Shown here piece by piece: positions 7,961 through 16,093 of a stretch of 64,000 nucleotides of DNA. Below the pieces are notes generated by a model. The model searched no databases. It saw only the letters and a list, made by a program, of their open reading frames with translations, and was not told the origin of the DNA. Numbering within the stretch: position 1 is the stretch's first letter; every line of letters starts with the position of its first letter. Location: NCBI RefSeq assembly GCF_009765375.1, contig NZ_VTOK01000002.1:186001-250000 (forward strand), given 5' to 3'. Source of the DNA: Alteribacillus sp. YIM 98480 (lineage in GTDB: Bacteria; Bacillota; Bacilli; Bacillales; Marinococcaceae). The translations under genes and the position numbers were made by a program.

Positions 7961-8060
7961 GAATCATCCAAAAAAAATAATATTTTTCCATATTCGCCCG
8001 GTCAAATGACTATCTCCATACATATAGTAATTCTGAAAATACAAAAAGGAGGAAATATAT

Positions 8061-8162
8061 ATGTCTGGTGGATATGGATATGGAGGCGGTTTTGCGTTAA
8101 TCGTCGTTCTGTTTATCTTGCTTATTATCGTAGGAGCTGCGTGGGGTTATGGCGGATATTAA
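8061..8162 (+). CDS. yjcZ: YjcZ-family mini membrane protein (33 aa)
   Basis: A tiny gene behind an excellent ribosome site (AAAGGAGG, 7 bases before ATG). The 33-residue product starts [10 protein letters not shown], continues with the hydrophobic segment [17 protein letters not shown] and ends WGYGGY. This Gly/Tyr head, single membrane helix and Gly/Tyr tail are typical of the YjcZ/tiny-TM family found in many copies in Bacillus, several of them sporulation-linked. Function is unknown; a spore-membrane role is inferred from the family. It stands alone and has its own terminator. Confidence 0.9.
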   Translation: MSGGYGYGGGFALIVVLFILLIIVGAAWGYGGY

Positions 8163-8176
8163 AAACCATTAAAAAA

Positions 8177-8212
8177 GGAACCGTTCCAATTGCGGAGCGG
8201 TTCTTTCCTTTT
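8177..8212 (+). terminator. Rho-independent terminator after yjcZ
   Basis: Arms GAACCGTTCC and GGAGCGGTTC pair over 10 bases with one G-U pair around AATTGC, followed by TTTCCTTTT. Confidence 0.85.
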
Positions 8213-8518
8213 ATACTGTGAGACCAAAAAATATAGCCAAATCTCTGCTTTCAACGTACAGGACGATCTGAATGTTATTGCTGCTGTTCTCAAGGTTCGT
8301 TAAAGAAAATCTTTTTCTAATTACACGAACGTTTTTCATGGGATTCCAATTATAAGGTTTTATGTCTTGAGTCTTTAAGCGGTGGATTCTCTTTACGTAA
8401 CTGGAAACGGTTATTTCTTTAATCCAAATAGTAAAATGGCTTGATATTTGGGGGCTGCTTTAAAAGACTAGAGCAGCTTTAGAAGTGCTCTAGCCTCCGT
8501 GTACTAGATAGTGAGTCG
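8213..8518. other. Convergent intergenic region without a gene
   Basis: About 300 bases between the yjcZ terminator and the 3' end of the minus-strand gene. I see no supported reading frame. The only clear structure is the minus-strand hairpin at 8461-8493. Confidence 0.5.
8461..8493 (-). terminator. Minus-strand terminator
   Basis: Arms CTAGAGCA (8468-8475) and TGCTCTAG (8486-8493) are perfect complements around 10 bases. Read on the minus strand the stem is followed by TCTTTTAAA, a short T tract. It sits 26 bases past the stop of the gene at 8519. Confidence 0.65.
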
Positions 8519-8740
8519 CTAAAACCAAGAAAATCGCGGACGATCATCGTTTTCGGTATGCTCATCATTGCCTTCGTCTGTGTTAGAAGTAGGTTGCGGC
8601 CTTCCAAACAAGAGATCACTCCAAGGGTCTCGAGCTACTGGTTTTTCTTCCGTATTTTCTTCTTTTTCCGAGCGTTTAGCGTTATTATTTTCTTCTTTCA
8701 AGAAAGATGCGGAATAATATGGTGTATTTTGGTTAATCAT
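8519..8740 (-). CDS. Small acidic hypothetical protein (73 aa)
   Basis: I do not recognise this protein. It is 73 residues, hydrophilic and low-complexity, rich in Glu, Asn and Asp, with one more ordered patch RDPWSDLLFGRPQP and an aromatic end, RFSWF. The start chosen is the ATG at 8740 because GGAGTG lies 6 bases ahead; an upstream ATG at 8779 would translate that ribosome site. No signal or membrane segment. The aromatic ends and Asp/Pro patch recall small Bacillus spore-associated proteins, which is only an impression. It is a single gene with its own terminator. Confidence 0.6.
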   Translation of the reverse strand: MINQNTPYYSASFLKEENNNAKRSEKEENTEEKPVARDPWSDLLFGRPQPTSNTDEGNDEHTENDDRPRFSWF

Positions 8741-9145
8741 TCTTTCACTCCGTTCCTCAACTTTTAGTAATGAATTCATTCATATTCACTATATTCATTG
8801 TTATGAAGTGTGTTTAGGCACTTATAAAAGTTTCCTAAATCAGGCTTTGATTTTTATACGGTTAAGAAAGGATGAGATTTTGTTAGGAATGAAATGGAAA
8901 AAAGAACAGGACTGTCCTGTTCTAGGAGCAGCCCTGTTCTCGAAGAGAGAAATGAGAGTTTTTCATTGATTCACTGCAATTCTTTTAACTGATTGCGTAC
9001 TGTACTTTATGAAAAAAATCAAAAAATGGCAAGGTTAAAGCCTAATATGTATAAAGGAATCATGATAGTGTAAGAAAAGAAGGTTTGCTATATCATGTTA
9101 AATGGGTAAGAAGAAAAAATTAATGTATAGGATGCTGTAAACAAA
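8741..9145. other. Divergent intergenic region without a gene
   Basis: About 400 bases between the minus-strand small gene and the PAP2 gene. It should hold both promoters. The standout structure is a perfect palindrome at 8903-8923. A 26-codon frame across it (ATG 8891) is too weak to call. Confidence 0.5.
8903..8923. repeat. Perfect 21-bp palindrome
   Basis: Arms AGAACAGGAC and GTCCTGTTCT are exact reverse complements around a single T. A partial third arm, CCCTGTTCTCG, follows at 8932. There is no T run, so it is more like an operator or processing hairpin than a terminator. Confidence 0.6.
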
Positions 9146-9799
9146 ATGTATAGACATTTAAATGCAAAGAAGTGGTTATATAGATTTTTCTCCTTGTTCA
9201 TCGTTATCAGTTGTTTATATCTTTTTTTTGAAATAGCTGGCTATCTTCAAACAGATAAACTTATTATAGTTGACCAACTAGTCATGAAAAGTATTCCCTT
9301 TTTTCATTCTGAAGGTCTTACAGCTATTTTTTCATTTCTTACCTCATTAGCTTCTGTAACGTTTACTAGTGCAATTACCGTTATACTATGTGTATGTTTT
9401 TTCTTTTTTAAAAAAAGGAAAGAAGGATGGATATTGGCCCTTTCTGTCGCAGGAGGAGGCTTATTTAATTATGTACTCAAAGCTGTCTACGAAAGACAAA
9501 GACCTGATATTGACCAGCTTATTGAAGTCTCCGGCTTTAGTTTTCCGAGCGGTCATTCAATGAATGCTGTAACTTTATATGGTATGCTTGCTGTTCTATG
9601 TTTTTTTATGATGAATCGTTTAATATTAAAGCTTATGAATGGTATAGGTTTTTGTCTTTTGATTTTTTTAATAGGTGTCAGCAGGGTATATTTAGGGGTT
9701 CATTATGTAAGTGATGTTATAGCAGGATATCTTGCAGGATTTGCCTGGCTTAGTGCGGCAATATTATTTTATCGTTCCATGTCAGTTAGAAAGAAATAA
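9146..9799 (+). CDS. PAP2-family membrane phosphatase
   Basis: A 217-residue integral membrane protein with about six hydrophobic segments. The three PAP2 motifs are intact: KAVYERQRPD near residue 113 (K-x6-RP), PSGHSMNA near 133 with the catalytic-relay His, and SRVYLGVHYVSDV near 180 with the nucleophilic His. Such enzymes remove phosphate from lipid phosphates such as phosphatidic acid, phosphatidylglycerophosphate or undecaprenyl pyrophosphate at the outer membrane face. B. subtilis relatives are BcrC, YodM and YwoA-type proteins; the substrate cannot be told here. A separate BacA-type uppP lies at 14472, so both undecaprenyl-PP phosphatase types may be present. Confidence 0.85.
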   Translation: MYRHLNAKKWLYRFFSLFIVISCLYLFFEIAGYLQTDKLIIVDQLVMKSIPFFHSEGLTAIFSFLTSLASVTFTSAITVILCVCFFFFKKRKEGWILALSVAGGGLFNYVLKAVYERQRPDIDQLIEVSGFSFPSGHSMNAVTLYGMLAVLCFFMMNRLILKLMNGIGFCLLIFLIGVSRVYLGVHYVSDVIAGYLAGFAWLSAAILFYRSMSVRKK

Positions 9800-9905
9800 G
9801 TTTAAAAATGTTTTCATTGCGCTGTGCAAAGGAATGCCTTATGATAGCAGAGGTGTTTGAAATATTAGTTTTTCGGCAATACATGGAATAATGAGGTGAG
9901 AGTAA

Positions 9906-10406
9906 ATGTTGAAAAAGTTGTTTGGTAAAAAAGAAGAACCTAAAGATGTAAGTATCACATCACCTGCAACTGGTAAGTTTGTTGATTTAACGGATGTTCC
10001 TGATCCCACTTTTTCAGAAAAAATGATGGGGGATGGTTTTGCTGTAGAACCTACTGAAGGAAAAATAGTCTCGCCTGTTGACGGAAGAGTTGTACAAGTT
10101 TTTCCTACAAAACACGCAGTCGGTATAAAATCAAATGAGGGACTCGATGTACTTATTCATATCGGTCTTGAAACGGTATCACTAAATGGAGAAGGCTTCG
10201 AAGGGCGTGTGAGTGAAGGGGACAAAGTGAAAAGAGGAGATGTGCTAGTCGAGTTTGCTATCGAGGATGTTAAAGAAAAAGCAAAGAGTACGATTACTCC
10301 TGTTGTTTTCACAGAAGGTGACCAGGTTGATAACCTGGAAAGAAAAGAAGTTAGCAGTTTGACAGCTGGAGAAACGGAAATCATGACAATAACTGTAAAA
10401 GGTTAA
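9906..10406 (+). CDS. crr: PTS glucose-type IIA component
   Basis: A 166-residue cytosolic EIIA(Glc) domain protein. The fold signature runs from ITSPATGKFVDL through PVDGRVVQVF. The active-site histidines are both present: FPTKHAVGI near residue 68 and LIHIGLETV near residue 84, the second being the phosphorylated one. HPr-phosphate phosphorylates it and it passes phosphate to an IIB domain. No IIB or IIC is adjacent, so it must act with a transporter encoded elsewhere. A BglG-family antiterminator follows 122 bases later, across a terminator. The RBS GAGGTGAG sits ahead of ATG 9906. Confidence 0.93.
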   Translation: MLKKLFGKKEEPKDVSITSPATGKFVDLTDVPDPTFSEKMMGDGFAVEPTEGKIVSPVDGRVVQVFPTKHAVGIKSNEGLDVLIHIGLETVSLNGEGFEGRVSEGDKVKRGDVLVEFAIEDVKEKAKSTITPVVFTEGDQVDNLERKEVSSLTAGETEIMTITVKG

Positions 10407-10422
10407 AAGGCAGACAGAACGG

Positions 10423-10464
10423 AATCTGCAAGTATCCATTTTTAGGATGCTTGCAGATTTTCCT
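10423..10464 (+). terminator. Terminator between crr and the antiterminator gene
   Basis: Arms AATCTGCAAGTATCC and GGATGCTTGCAGATT pair over 15 bases with one G-T pair; loop ATTTTTA; then TTCCTTT. I looked for a ribonucleic antiterminator overlapping it and did not find a convincing one. Confidence 0.85.
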
Positions 10465-10528
10465 TTAAAAAAGAAAGGCTTTTCCTTACAATAATAATCA
10501 TTACTAGTTTGTAAATGGAGAGGTCGAC

Positions 10529-11365
10529 ATGGTTATCCAAAAAGTATTAAATCACAATGCTGCTATAGTACTTCATAATGAAGAAGAAAAAGTCGCTATA
10601 GGCTCTGGCTTGGCTTTTCAAAAAAAGAAGCATGATAAGATTAATCCAGAAAAGGTAGAAAAACTTTTTGTTCACAACCCAAATAGTCAAACCCCGTTTG
10701 TTCATTTGTTAGCTTTAACAGAAAATGGCGATACGAAGTTAGTGCAGGAAATCGTTTCATGGCTGGAACAAAAACACGAAAAACATTTTGACAGTCATTC
10801 CTATGCACTGTTTTTTGATCATTTGGTTCATTTAATGAAAAGGCTTAAACAAGACAAGAAAATTAACAACCATTTGCTGCAGGAAATTAAAACCCTTTAT
10901 CCTGATGCCTTCGAGCTCGCACAAAAAACAGCAAAAAAAATTGAGATATATGTCAATAAAGACGTAGCACAAGACGAAATTGGTTTTTTAGCATTACATT
11001 TGTATAAATCCACAAAAAAGAAAATGTCTCCTCAAATTTTAAAAGAGCATACAGAAGCATTACATTACATGGTAAACATTATGGAAGAGGAGTTAAATAC
11101 TATTTTTCCTAAAAACACGATAGCTTATGAAGGTCTGATTAGTCATTTGCATGTCACCGTAAAAGCTGCCGAAGTAGAGGAAGAATTAACTAAAGCTCCA
11201 GCAGAATTAATAGAAATGATGAAGATGGGCTACCCAAAGGCTTTTCGAGCTGCAGAAATGGCAGTCTCTGCCTTTGAGAATCGCTATAGACTCTCCCTTC
11301 CCGAAGATGAGAGCGTCTATATTGCGATGCATACACAGCGGTTAGTGAGCAGAAGAACAAACTAA
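10529..11365 (+). CDS. BglG-family transcription antiterminator (LicT/GlcT type)
   Basis: A 278-residue regulator with the standard three-part layout. Residues 1-55 are the RNA-binding CAT domain (MVIQKVLNHNAAIVLHN, GSGLAFQKK). Two PTS regulation domains follow: PRD1 about 65-170 with His in SYALFFDHLVHLMKR and GFLALHLYK, and PRD2 about 171-278 with His in GLISHLHVTVK and VYIAMHTQRL. Phosphorylation of these His by PTS proteins sets activity, and the active dimer binds a nascent-RNA hairpin to stop termination. Its neighbour is a IIA(Glc) gene, suggesting a GlcT-like glucose role, but the target operon is not in the window. Confidence 0.88.
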   Translation: MVIQKVLNHNAAIVLHNEEEKVAIGSGLAFQKKKHDKINPEKVEKLFVHNPNSQTPFVHLLALTENGDTKLVQEIVSWLEQKHEKHFDSHSYALFFDHLVHLMKRLKQDKKINNHLLQEIKTLYPDAFELAQKTAKKIEIYVNKDVAQDEIGFLALHLYKSTKKKMSPQILKEHTEALHYMVNIMEEELNTIFPKNTIAYEGLISHLHVTVKAAEVEEELTKAPAELIEMMKMGYPKAFRAAEMAVSAFENRYRLSLPEDESVYIAMHTQRLVSRRTN

Positions 11366-11397
11366 TAATAAACAGCTGAAAGTGTGTCTATACCCAG

Positions 11398-11426
11398 TGG
11401 TCAAATGTCTTTTCATGTGCTATACT
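11398..11426 (+). promoter_or_regulatory. Candidate sigma-A promoter for cimA-trpB
   Basis: TGGTCA (11398-11403), a 17-base spacer and TATACT (11421-11426), 66 bases before the cimA start. The -35 box is imperfect. Confidence 0.5.
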
Positions 11427-11492
11427 ATGTGTCATCATTTTAATCGAAAAGTGTTTCAATTATTTGAGAAATTAAGAACGTAAAGTGGGGGA

Positions 11493-13124
11493 ATGGCAGT
11501 GGCAGCACAGGTGAAGTTGTACGATACAACATTACGTGACGGCACGCAAGGGGAAGGAATCAGCTTATCTGTAGATGATAAAATAAAGATTGCAAATAAA
11601 TTAGATCAAATGGGTGTTCATTATATTGAAGGCGGCTGGCCTGGAAGCAATCCGAAAGACTTGAACTTCTTTGAACGCGCAAAAGACTTATCCTTAGATC
11701 AAGCTATTATTACAGCATTTGGCATGACCCGCAGACCTGGTTTAAAAGCCGAAGAAGATCCTAATTTAAAAAGAATTTTAGAAAGCGGGGTAGAAGCCGC
11801 AGCCTTAGTCGGTAAAACGTGGGATTTTCACGTAACAGAAGCAGTCCAAACGTCTCTAGAAGAAAATGTAAATATGATTTATGATTCCGTATGTTTCTTA
11901 AAAGAACACGGTTTAGAAGTTATTTTTGATGCGGAACATTTTTTTGATGGATTCAAAAATAATAAAGCATATGCTTTAAAAACAATTTTAGCAGCCGAAG
12001 ACGCAGGAGCAGATTGTGTAACGCTCTGCGACACAAACGGAGGGTCTCTTCCTTCTGACATAGCCGCCATACTAACAGAGGTCCAAAATGAACTAAAAGT
12101 AGAAATAGGCATTCATTGCCATAATGACGGAGAACTTGGAGTAGCAAATACACTCGAAGCAGTAAACGCCGGAGCTAGTCATATTCAAGGCACGATTAAT
12201 GGCTACGGTGAAAGATGCGGCAACGCTAACTTAGTATCCGTAATTCCAAACTTGCAGTTAAAAATGGGTATAGAGTGCGTGTCTTCTGATCAGTTAAAAC
12301 AATTAACAGAGACATCTAAATACATTCATGAATTAGCAAACCAAACACCGCCAAATGGTCAGCCGTTTACAGGGAAAAGTGCTTTTGCACACAAAGGCGG
12401 TATGCATGTGAGCGCTGTATTAAAACATCCAGAAACGTACGAACATGTTACCCCTGAAAAAATCGGCAATGAAAGAAGAGTACTAGTATCAGAATTAGCA
12501 GGTCAGAGCAACTTATTATTTAAGGCAAAAGAATTGGGTCTTTCTCTTGATAAAAGCAACCCGGCCGTCAAAGAAACGATTGAAAAAATGAAGGATATGG
12601 AGCATAAAGGCTATCAATATGAAGCAGCAGAAGCATCTTTTGAACTGCTTATCCGTAACGGCATGGGAGAAAATCACGATTACTTTCAACTGGATCATTT
12701 TAAAATCATTACCCATAAAGAAAAAGAAGGAAGCTTTACGACCGAAGCAGTTGTGAAAATGATTATTAAAGACCAAACCGTAATGACAGCTGCAGAGGGA
12801 AATGGCCCTGTGAATGCACTCGATCATGCTCTTAGAAAAGCAATAGGAGAATTTTATCCTCTTGTACATGAGATGTACTTGTCTGATTATAAAGTACGTG
12901 TTCTCGATGAGGCAGAGGCGACCGCTTCCACCGTAAGAGTCTTAATTGAATCTTCCGATGGAAAAGAAACGTGGAGTACTATTGGGGTGTCTGCTAACAT
13001 TATTGAAGCAAGCTGGCATGCACTTGTTGACAGTATTCGTTATTATTTTATGAAACAAAGAAACAGACTCGAAGAAGTGGAACTTTTCTCTTCTATGCCT
13101 ACAGAGGGTGTTAAAAACCATTAA
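11493..13124 (+). CDS. cimA: (R)-citramalate synthase
   Basis: A 543-residue enzyme of the isopropylmalate synthase superfamily that condenses pyruvate and acetyl-CoA to citramalate, the entry to 2-oxobutyrate and isoleucine without threonine. The catalytic TIM barrel (1-280) begins VKLYDTTLRDGTQGEG and has HCHNDGELGVAN with metal-binding His and GTINGYGERCGNANL. The C-terminal part (about 410-530) is the regulatory domain. The long GEGISLSVDDK start and overall length fit the citramalate group rather than LeuA, which reads DGEQSPG. It is followed 27 bases later by trpB in the same direction. Confidence 0.88.
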   Translation: MAVAAQVKLYDTTLRDGTQGEGISLSVDDKIKIANKLDQMGVHYIEGGWPGSNPKDLNFFERAKDLSLDQAIITAFGMTRRPGLKAEEDPNLKRILESGVEAAALVGKTWDFHVTEAVQTSLEENVNMIYDSVCFLKEHGLEVIFDAEHFFDGFKNNKAYALKTILAAEDAGADCVTLCDTNGGSLPSDIAAILTEVQNELKVEIGIHCHNDGELGVANTLEAVNAGASHIQGTINGYGERCGNANLVSVIPNLQLKMGIECVSSDQLKQLTETSKYIHELANQTPPNGQPFTGKSAFAHKGGMHVSAVLKHPETYEHVTPEKIGNERRVLVSELAGQSNLLFKAKELGLSLDKSNPAVKETIEKMKDMEHKGYQYEAAEASFELLIRNGMGENHDYFQLDHFKIITHKEKEGSFTTEAVVKMIIKDQTVMTAAEGNGPVNALDHALRKAIGEFYPLVHEMYLSDYKVRVLDEAEATASTVRVLIESSDGKETWSTIGVSANIIEASWHALVDSIRYYFMKQRNRLEEVELFSSMPTEGVKNH

Positions 13125-13151
13125 GACAAAGATTTATTTAGGAGAGAGCAG

Positions 13152-14324
13152 ATGATGAATAATTATTCAGAAGAAAAAGGTTATTTTGGAGAATTTGGCG
13201 GAAGTTTTGTACCGGAACAATTACAAGCTGTCCTCGAACGATTAGATGAAGCATTCTTAAGGTTTAAAGATGATCCCGAATTTTTGAGAGAATATCATTA
13301 TTATTTAAAAGAATATGTCGGAAGAGAAAATCCTTTAACCTATGCAGAGCGTTTAACCAAAAAATTGGGAGGCGCAAAAATATATTTAAAAAGAGAAGAT
13401 TTAAATCATACTGGTGCCCATAAAATTAATAATGTAGTAGGTCAAATCTTACTTGCTAAAAAAATGGGAGCTGCTCGCGTTATTGCTGAAACAGGGGCCG
13501 GCCAGCACGGGGTTGCGACAGCAACAGCATGTGCCATGATGAATATAGACTGCACTATTTATATGGGAAAAGAAGATGTGCGAAGACAGGAATTAAACGT
13601 GTTTCGTATGGAATTATTAGGAGCTGAAGTTGTAGCTGTTAACCAAGGGGGAGGCCGTTTAAAGGACGCGGTCGATGAAGCGTTAAAAGATCTGGTTGCA
13701 AACTATGAATCCACCTTTTACTTGATTGGGTCTGCAGTTGGCCCTCATCCATATCCGTCGATTGTTCATTACTTTCAATCAGTAATTAGTAAAGAATCAA
13801 AAAGACAAATTGTTGAAAAAGAAGGACGCCTGCCCGATGCTGTTGTTGCTTGTGTAGGCGGCGGAAGTAATGCAATTGGAGCGTTTTCTGCTTATCTGGA
13901 AGATAAAGACGTTCGTTTAATTGGGTCTGAGCCAGTTGAAGCGGCCACTTTAACACAAGGAAAGCCAGCAGTGCTGCACGGTTTTAATAGTCTTTGTCTT
14001 CAAGATGATGAAGGCAATCCGCTGCCGACAGAATCTATTGCAGCTGGTTTGGATTATCCTGGAATTGGTCCTGAGCATAGCTATCTTAAGATCTCGGGAC
14101 GGGCCGAGTATGTTACCGTCACAAAAAAAGAAGTACTTGAAGCTTTTCAAGAAATCTCACGGACGGAAGGGATTATTCCTGCGCTTGAAAGTGCCCATGC
14201 GATTGCACACGTTATGAAATTAGCTCCATCTTTACAGGAAGATAATATAATTATCGTAAACTTGTCAGGACGAGGAGACAAAGATGTGGCTGAAGTGAAA
14301 AGACTTTTAGAATTAAATGTATAA
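13152..14324 (+). CDS. trpB: Tryptophan synthase beta chain, outside a trp operon
   Basis: A 390-residue TrpB that makes tryptophan from serine and indole using PLP. The N-terminus [13 protein letters not shown] and the PLP-lysine motif [14 protein letters not shown] are intact, as are [10 protein letters not shown] and the phosphate-binding [10 protein letters not shown]. The length and sequence are of the TrpB1 type that normally pairs with TrpA. No trpA or other trp gene is in the window; it is behind cimA with a 27-base gap and a GGAGAGAG site. It may be a second copy for indole salvage or a relocated single copy. ATG 13152 and the next ATG are both possible starts. Confidence 0.95.
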   Translation: MMNNYSEEKGYFGEFGGSFVPEQLQAVLERLDEAFLRFKDDPEFLREYHYYLKEYVGRENPLTYAERLTKKLGGAKIYLKREDLNHTGAHKINNVVGQILLAKKMGAARVIAETGAGQHGVATATACAMMNIDCTIYMGKEDVRRQELNVFRMELLGAEVVAVNQGGGRLKDAVDEALKDLVANYESTFYLIGSAVGPHPYPSIVHYFQSVISKESKRQIVEKEGRLPDAVVACVGGGSNAIGAFSAYLEDKDVRLIGSEPVEAATLTQGKPAVLHGFNSLCLQDDEGNPLPTESIAAGLDYPGIGPEHSYLKISGRAEYVTVTKKEVLEAFQEISRTEGIIPALESAHAIAHVMKLAPSLQEDNIIIVNLSGRGDKDVAEVKRLLELNV

Positions 14325-14329
14325 ATAAC

Positions 14330-14374
14330 AAAAGTGCCCGAACTCAGTAAATTTCAGATTCGGGCACTTTTTTT
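14330..14374. terminator. Bidirectional terminator between trpB and uppP
   Basis: Arms AAAAGTGCCCGAA and TTCGGGCACTTTT pair over 13 bases, with a T run on the plus side and CTTTTGTTATTT on the minus side. It separates convergent genes. Confidence 0.9.
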
Positions 14375-14471
14375 ACTTAGGAAAGTTTAACTTTGTTAAA
14401 GTGAAAAGAATAAGAAAAACTACGTCTTTTCGGCATAAGGACTTCGGGGACAAGCCAAATTTTAATCTATT

Positions 14472-15305
14472 TTATTCTGCTTGAATAATAGTGGAAGGAT
14501 CGAGCATCGTAATAACGATGATAGCTAATAAAAAGCAGTAAATGGCAAAATAAATTAACTTTCCTTTGTTTAAAAAGTTAATCAACCATACAATCCCAAT
14601 CCACGACGTAATAAAAGAGGCTATAAACGATACAATCAGCTGCATTGTACCAATAGAAGCGAGGGCACCTGTATTTAAGTCATCAATAGCAAGGACTGAA
14701 GAACCTAAAATGACCGGTATAGATAATAGAAAGGAATAGCGGACGGCTGTTTTTCTATTTAATCCAGCATATAGTGCAGCAATTAATGTGCTGCCCGAAC
14801 GTGATATCCCTGGAAGTACAGCTAAAGTTTGTGCAAGTCCAACAATAACTGCATCAAGCAGGTTCATTTCTTTTTCTGTACGATGTCCAATTTTATGATA
14901 TCTTTCGATTAATATTAAAAAAAAGCCTGTTATTGCTAGAGATGATGCTACAAAAATAGGAGTTTTAATAGATTCTGCAAGGAAGTCTTCCAATAACAGT
15001 CCTAAAAAGCCTGTAATCAATGTGGCAATGACAATGTAAATGGCAAAGAAAAATTCTGGACGATCCTCTGGATGCCTTTGGGCTATAAAACGGAAAAAAG
15101 CATTTATAAGATGGATAATGTCGCTGCGAAAATACAATACGACCGCTACTATCGAACCTAAATGAAGAATTACTTCAAATGATAACCCTGGAAAAGAATA
15201 TCCAAATAATAATTGAGCAATTACAATATGTGCCGTACTCGATATAGGAAGGAATTCCGCAATCCCTTGTACGATTCCAAAAATCAAAGCTTCTATAACA
15301 CTCAT
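14472..15305 (-). CDS. uppP: Undecaprenyl-diphosphatase (BacA/UppP type)
   Basis: A 277-residue membrane enzyme with about eight hydrophobic segments that recycles undecaprenyl pyrophosphate to the monophosphate for wall synthesis. The first conserved block is GIVQGIAEFLPISSTAH near residue 10-26, with the catalytic Glu and the SS pair. The second is LPGISRSGSTL near 163-173, with the essential Arg. Both are intact. Overexpression of this family gives bacitracin tolerance. It is a single gene on the minus strand, with GGAGTGG ahead of its ATG. Confidence 0.95.
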   Translation of the reverse strand: MSVIEALIFGIVQGIAEFLPISSTAHIVIAQLLFGYSFPGLSFEVILHLGSIVAVVLYFRSDIIHLINAFFRFIAQRHPEDRPEFFFAIYIVIATLITGFLGLLLEDFLAESIKTPIFVASSLAITGFFLILIERYHKIGHRTEKEMNLLDAVIVGLAQTLAVLPGISRSGSTLIAALYAGLNRKTAVRYSFLLSIPVILGSSVLAIDDLNTGALASIGTMQLIVSFIASFITSWIGIVWLINFLNKGKLIYFAIYCFLLAIIVITMLDPSTIIQAE

Positions 15306-15520
15306 TTATTCCACTCCTTCATCCGTCTACATTTGTGTCTTGACAAACGGTTTTCATATCCCTTAGTTAGTGTAGCAAAACCAAGTCGAGGTGGGAAGAA
15401 AATTTTGGCTCAAAAACTCAATCATCAAAAAGCGTTCACAGAATGAAGGTAGGAGATAAAGTATAAAACTAGTAAAATAGAAATCAAGATACAGCGGGTT
15501 GAACAGGAGGATAATGGAAA

Positions 15521-16045
15521 ATGAATAAAAAATTCATCACGAGCATGGTTCTTGTAGCAGCCATAATAATTATCAGTTATGTGATATTTACAAATATTTC
15601 TGCGCAAGAAGTTGGTACACAAGAAGGTGATGCTGCAGCTGACTTTACCCTTCCTTCGTATAATGGAGAGGAGCGCTCTTTATCTTCTTATGAAGGCAAT
15701 ATCGTAATTATGAATATGTGGGCTTCCTGGTGTGAGCCGTGTACCGAAGAAATCCCTGAATTAATGGAATTTCATGAACAATATGAAGAACAAGGTGTTG
15801 TTGTATTAACAATTAATATGAATTCTTTCGAACGAAAGCAAGAGCACGCAGAGAAATTTGTAGAACAATTTGATATGAGACAAACTCCAGCTTTAATTGA
15901 TGAAGAAGGCGAAGTGGCTGATTTATACAACCTGCAGTATTTGCCGACAACATACATTATTACTAGAGATGGTACAATAGCTGAAAAAATAGCAGGAGAG
16001 ATTGACTTTAAACAGTTAGAAGAAAAAGTAGCGGATCAGCTATAA
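15521..16045 (+). CDS. Membrane-anchored thioredoxin (ResA/TlpA type)
   Basis: A 174-residue thioredoxin-fold protein. Residues 5-28 form one uncleaved signal-anchor, so the domain faces outward. The active site is ASWCEPCTEEIP (WCEPC, as in ResA) near residue 71, and the cis-Pro loop LQYLPTTYII is near 145. ResA reduces the CxxCH disulfide of apocytochrome c before heme attachment. In most relatives resA precedes resB; here the res genes at 47.6-53 kb lack it, so this stand-alone gene could supply that activity. That link is inferred; a spore-cortex thioredoxin such as StoA is the alternative. RBS: AGGAGG. Confidence 0.85.
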   Translation: MNKKFITSMVLVAAIIIISYVIFTNISAQEVGTQEGDAAADFTLPSYNGEERSLSSYEGNIVIMNMWASWCEPCTEEIPELMEFHEQYEEQGVVVLTINMNSFERKQEHAEKFVEQFDMRQTPALIDEEGEVADLYNLQYLPTTYIITRDGTIAEKIAGEIDFKQLEEKVADQL

Positions 16046-16093
16046 TTAATAATAATAGACCTGCACACGTAAAGTAGAAGAGAGGTGAAAAAA

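Noticed and set aside
8006-8221. 71-codon frame around yjcZ
   Set aside because: It is another frame over the well-supported YjcZ mini-gene and its terminator.
8891-8971. 26-codon frame across the palindrome
   Set aside because: Too short, and its composition is dictated by the palindrome.
9800-9905. Possible ribonucleic antiterminator ahead of crr
   Set aside because: No clear match to LicT/SacY/GlcT target hairpins and no overlapping terminator.
12516-12869. Long minus-strand frame of 117 codons inside cimA
   Set aside because: It lies opposite a well-supported gene and shows no protein-like pattern or ribosome site.
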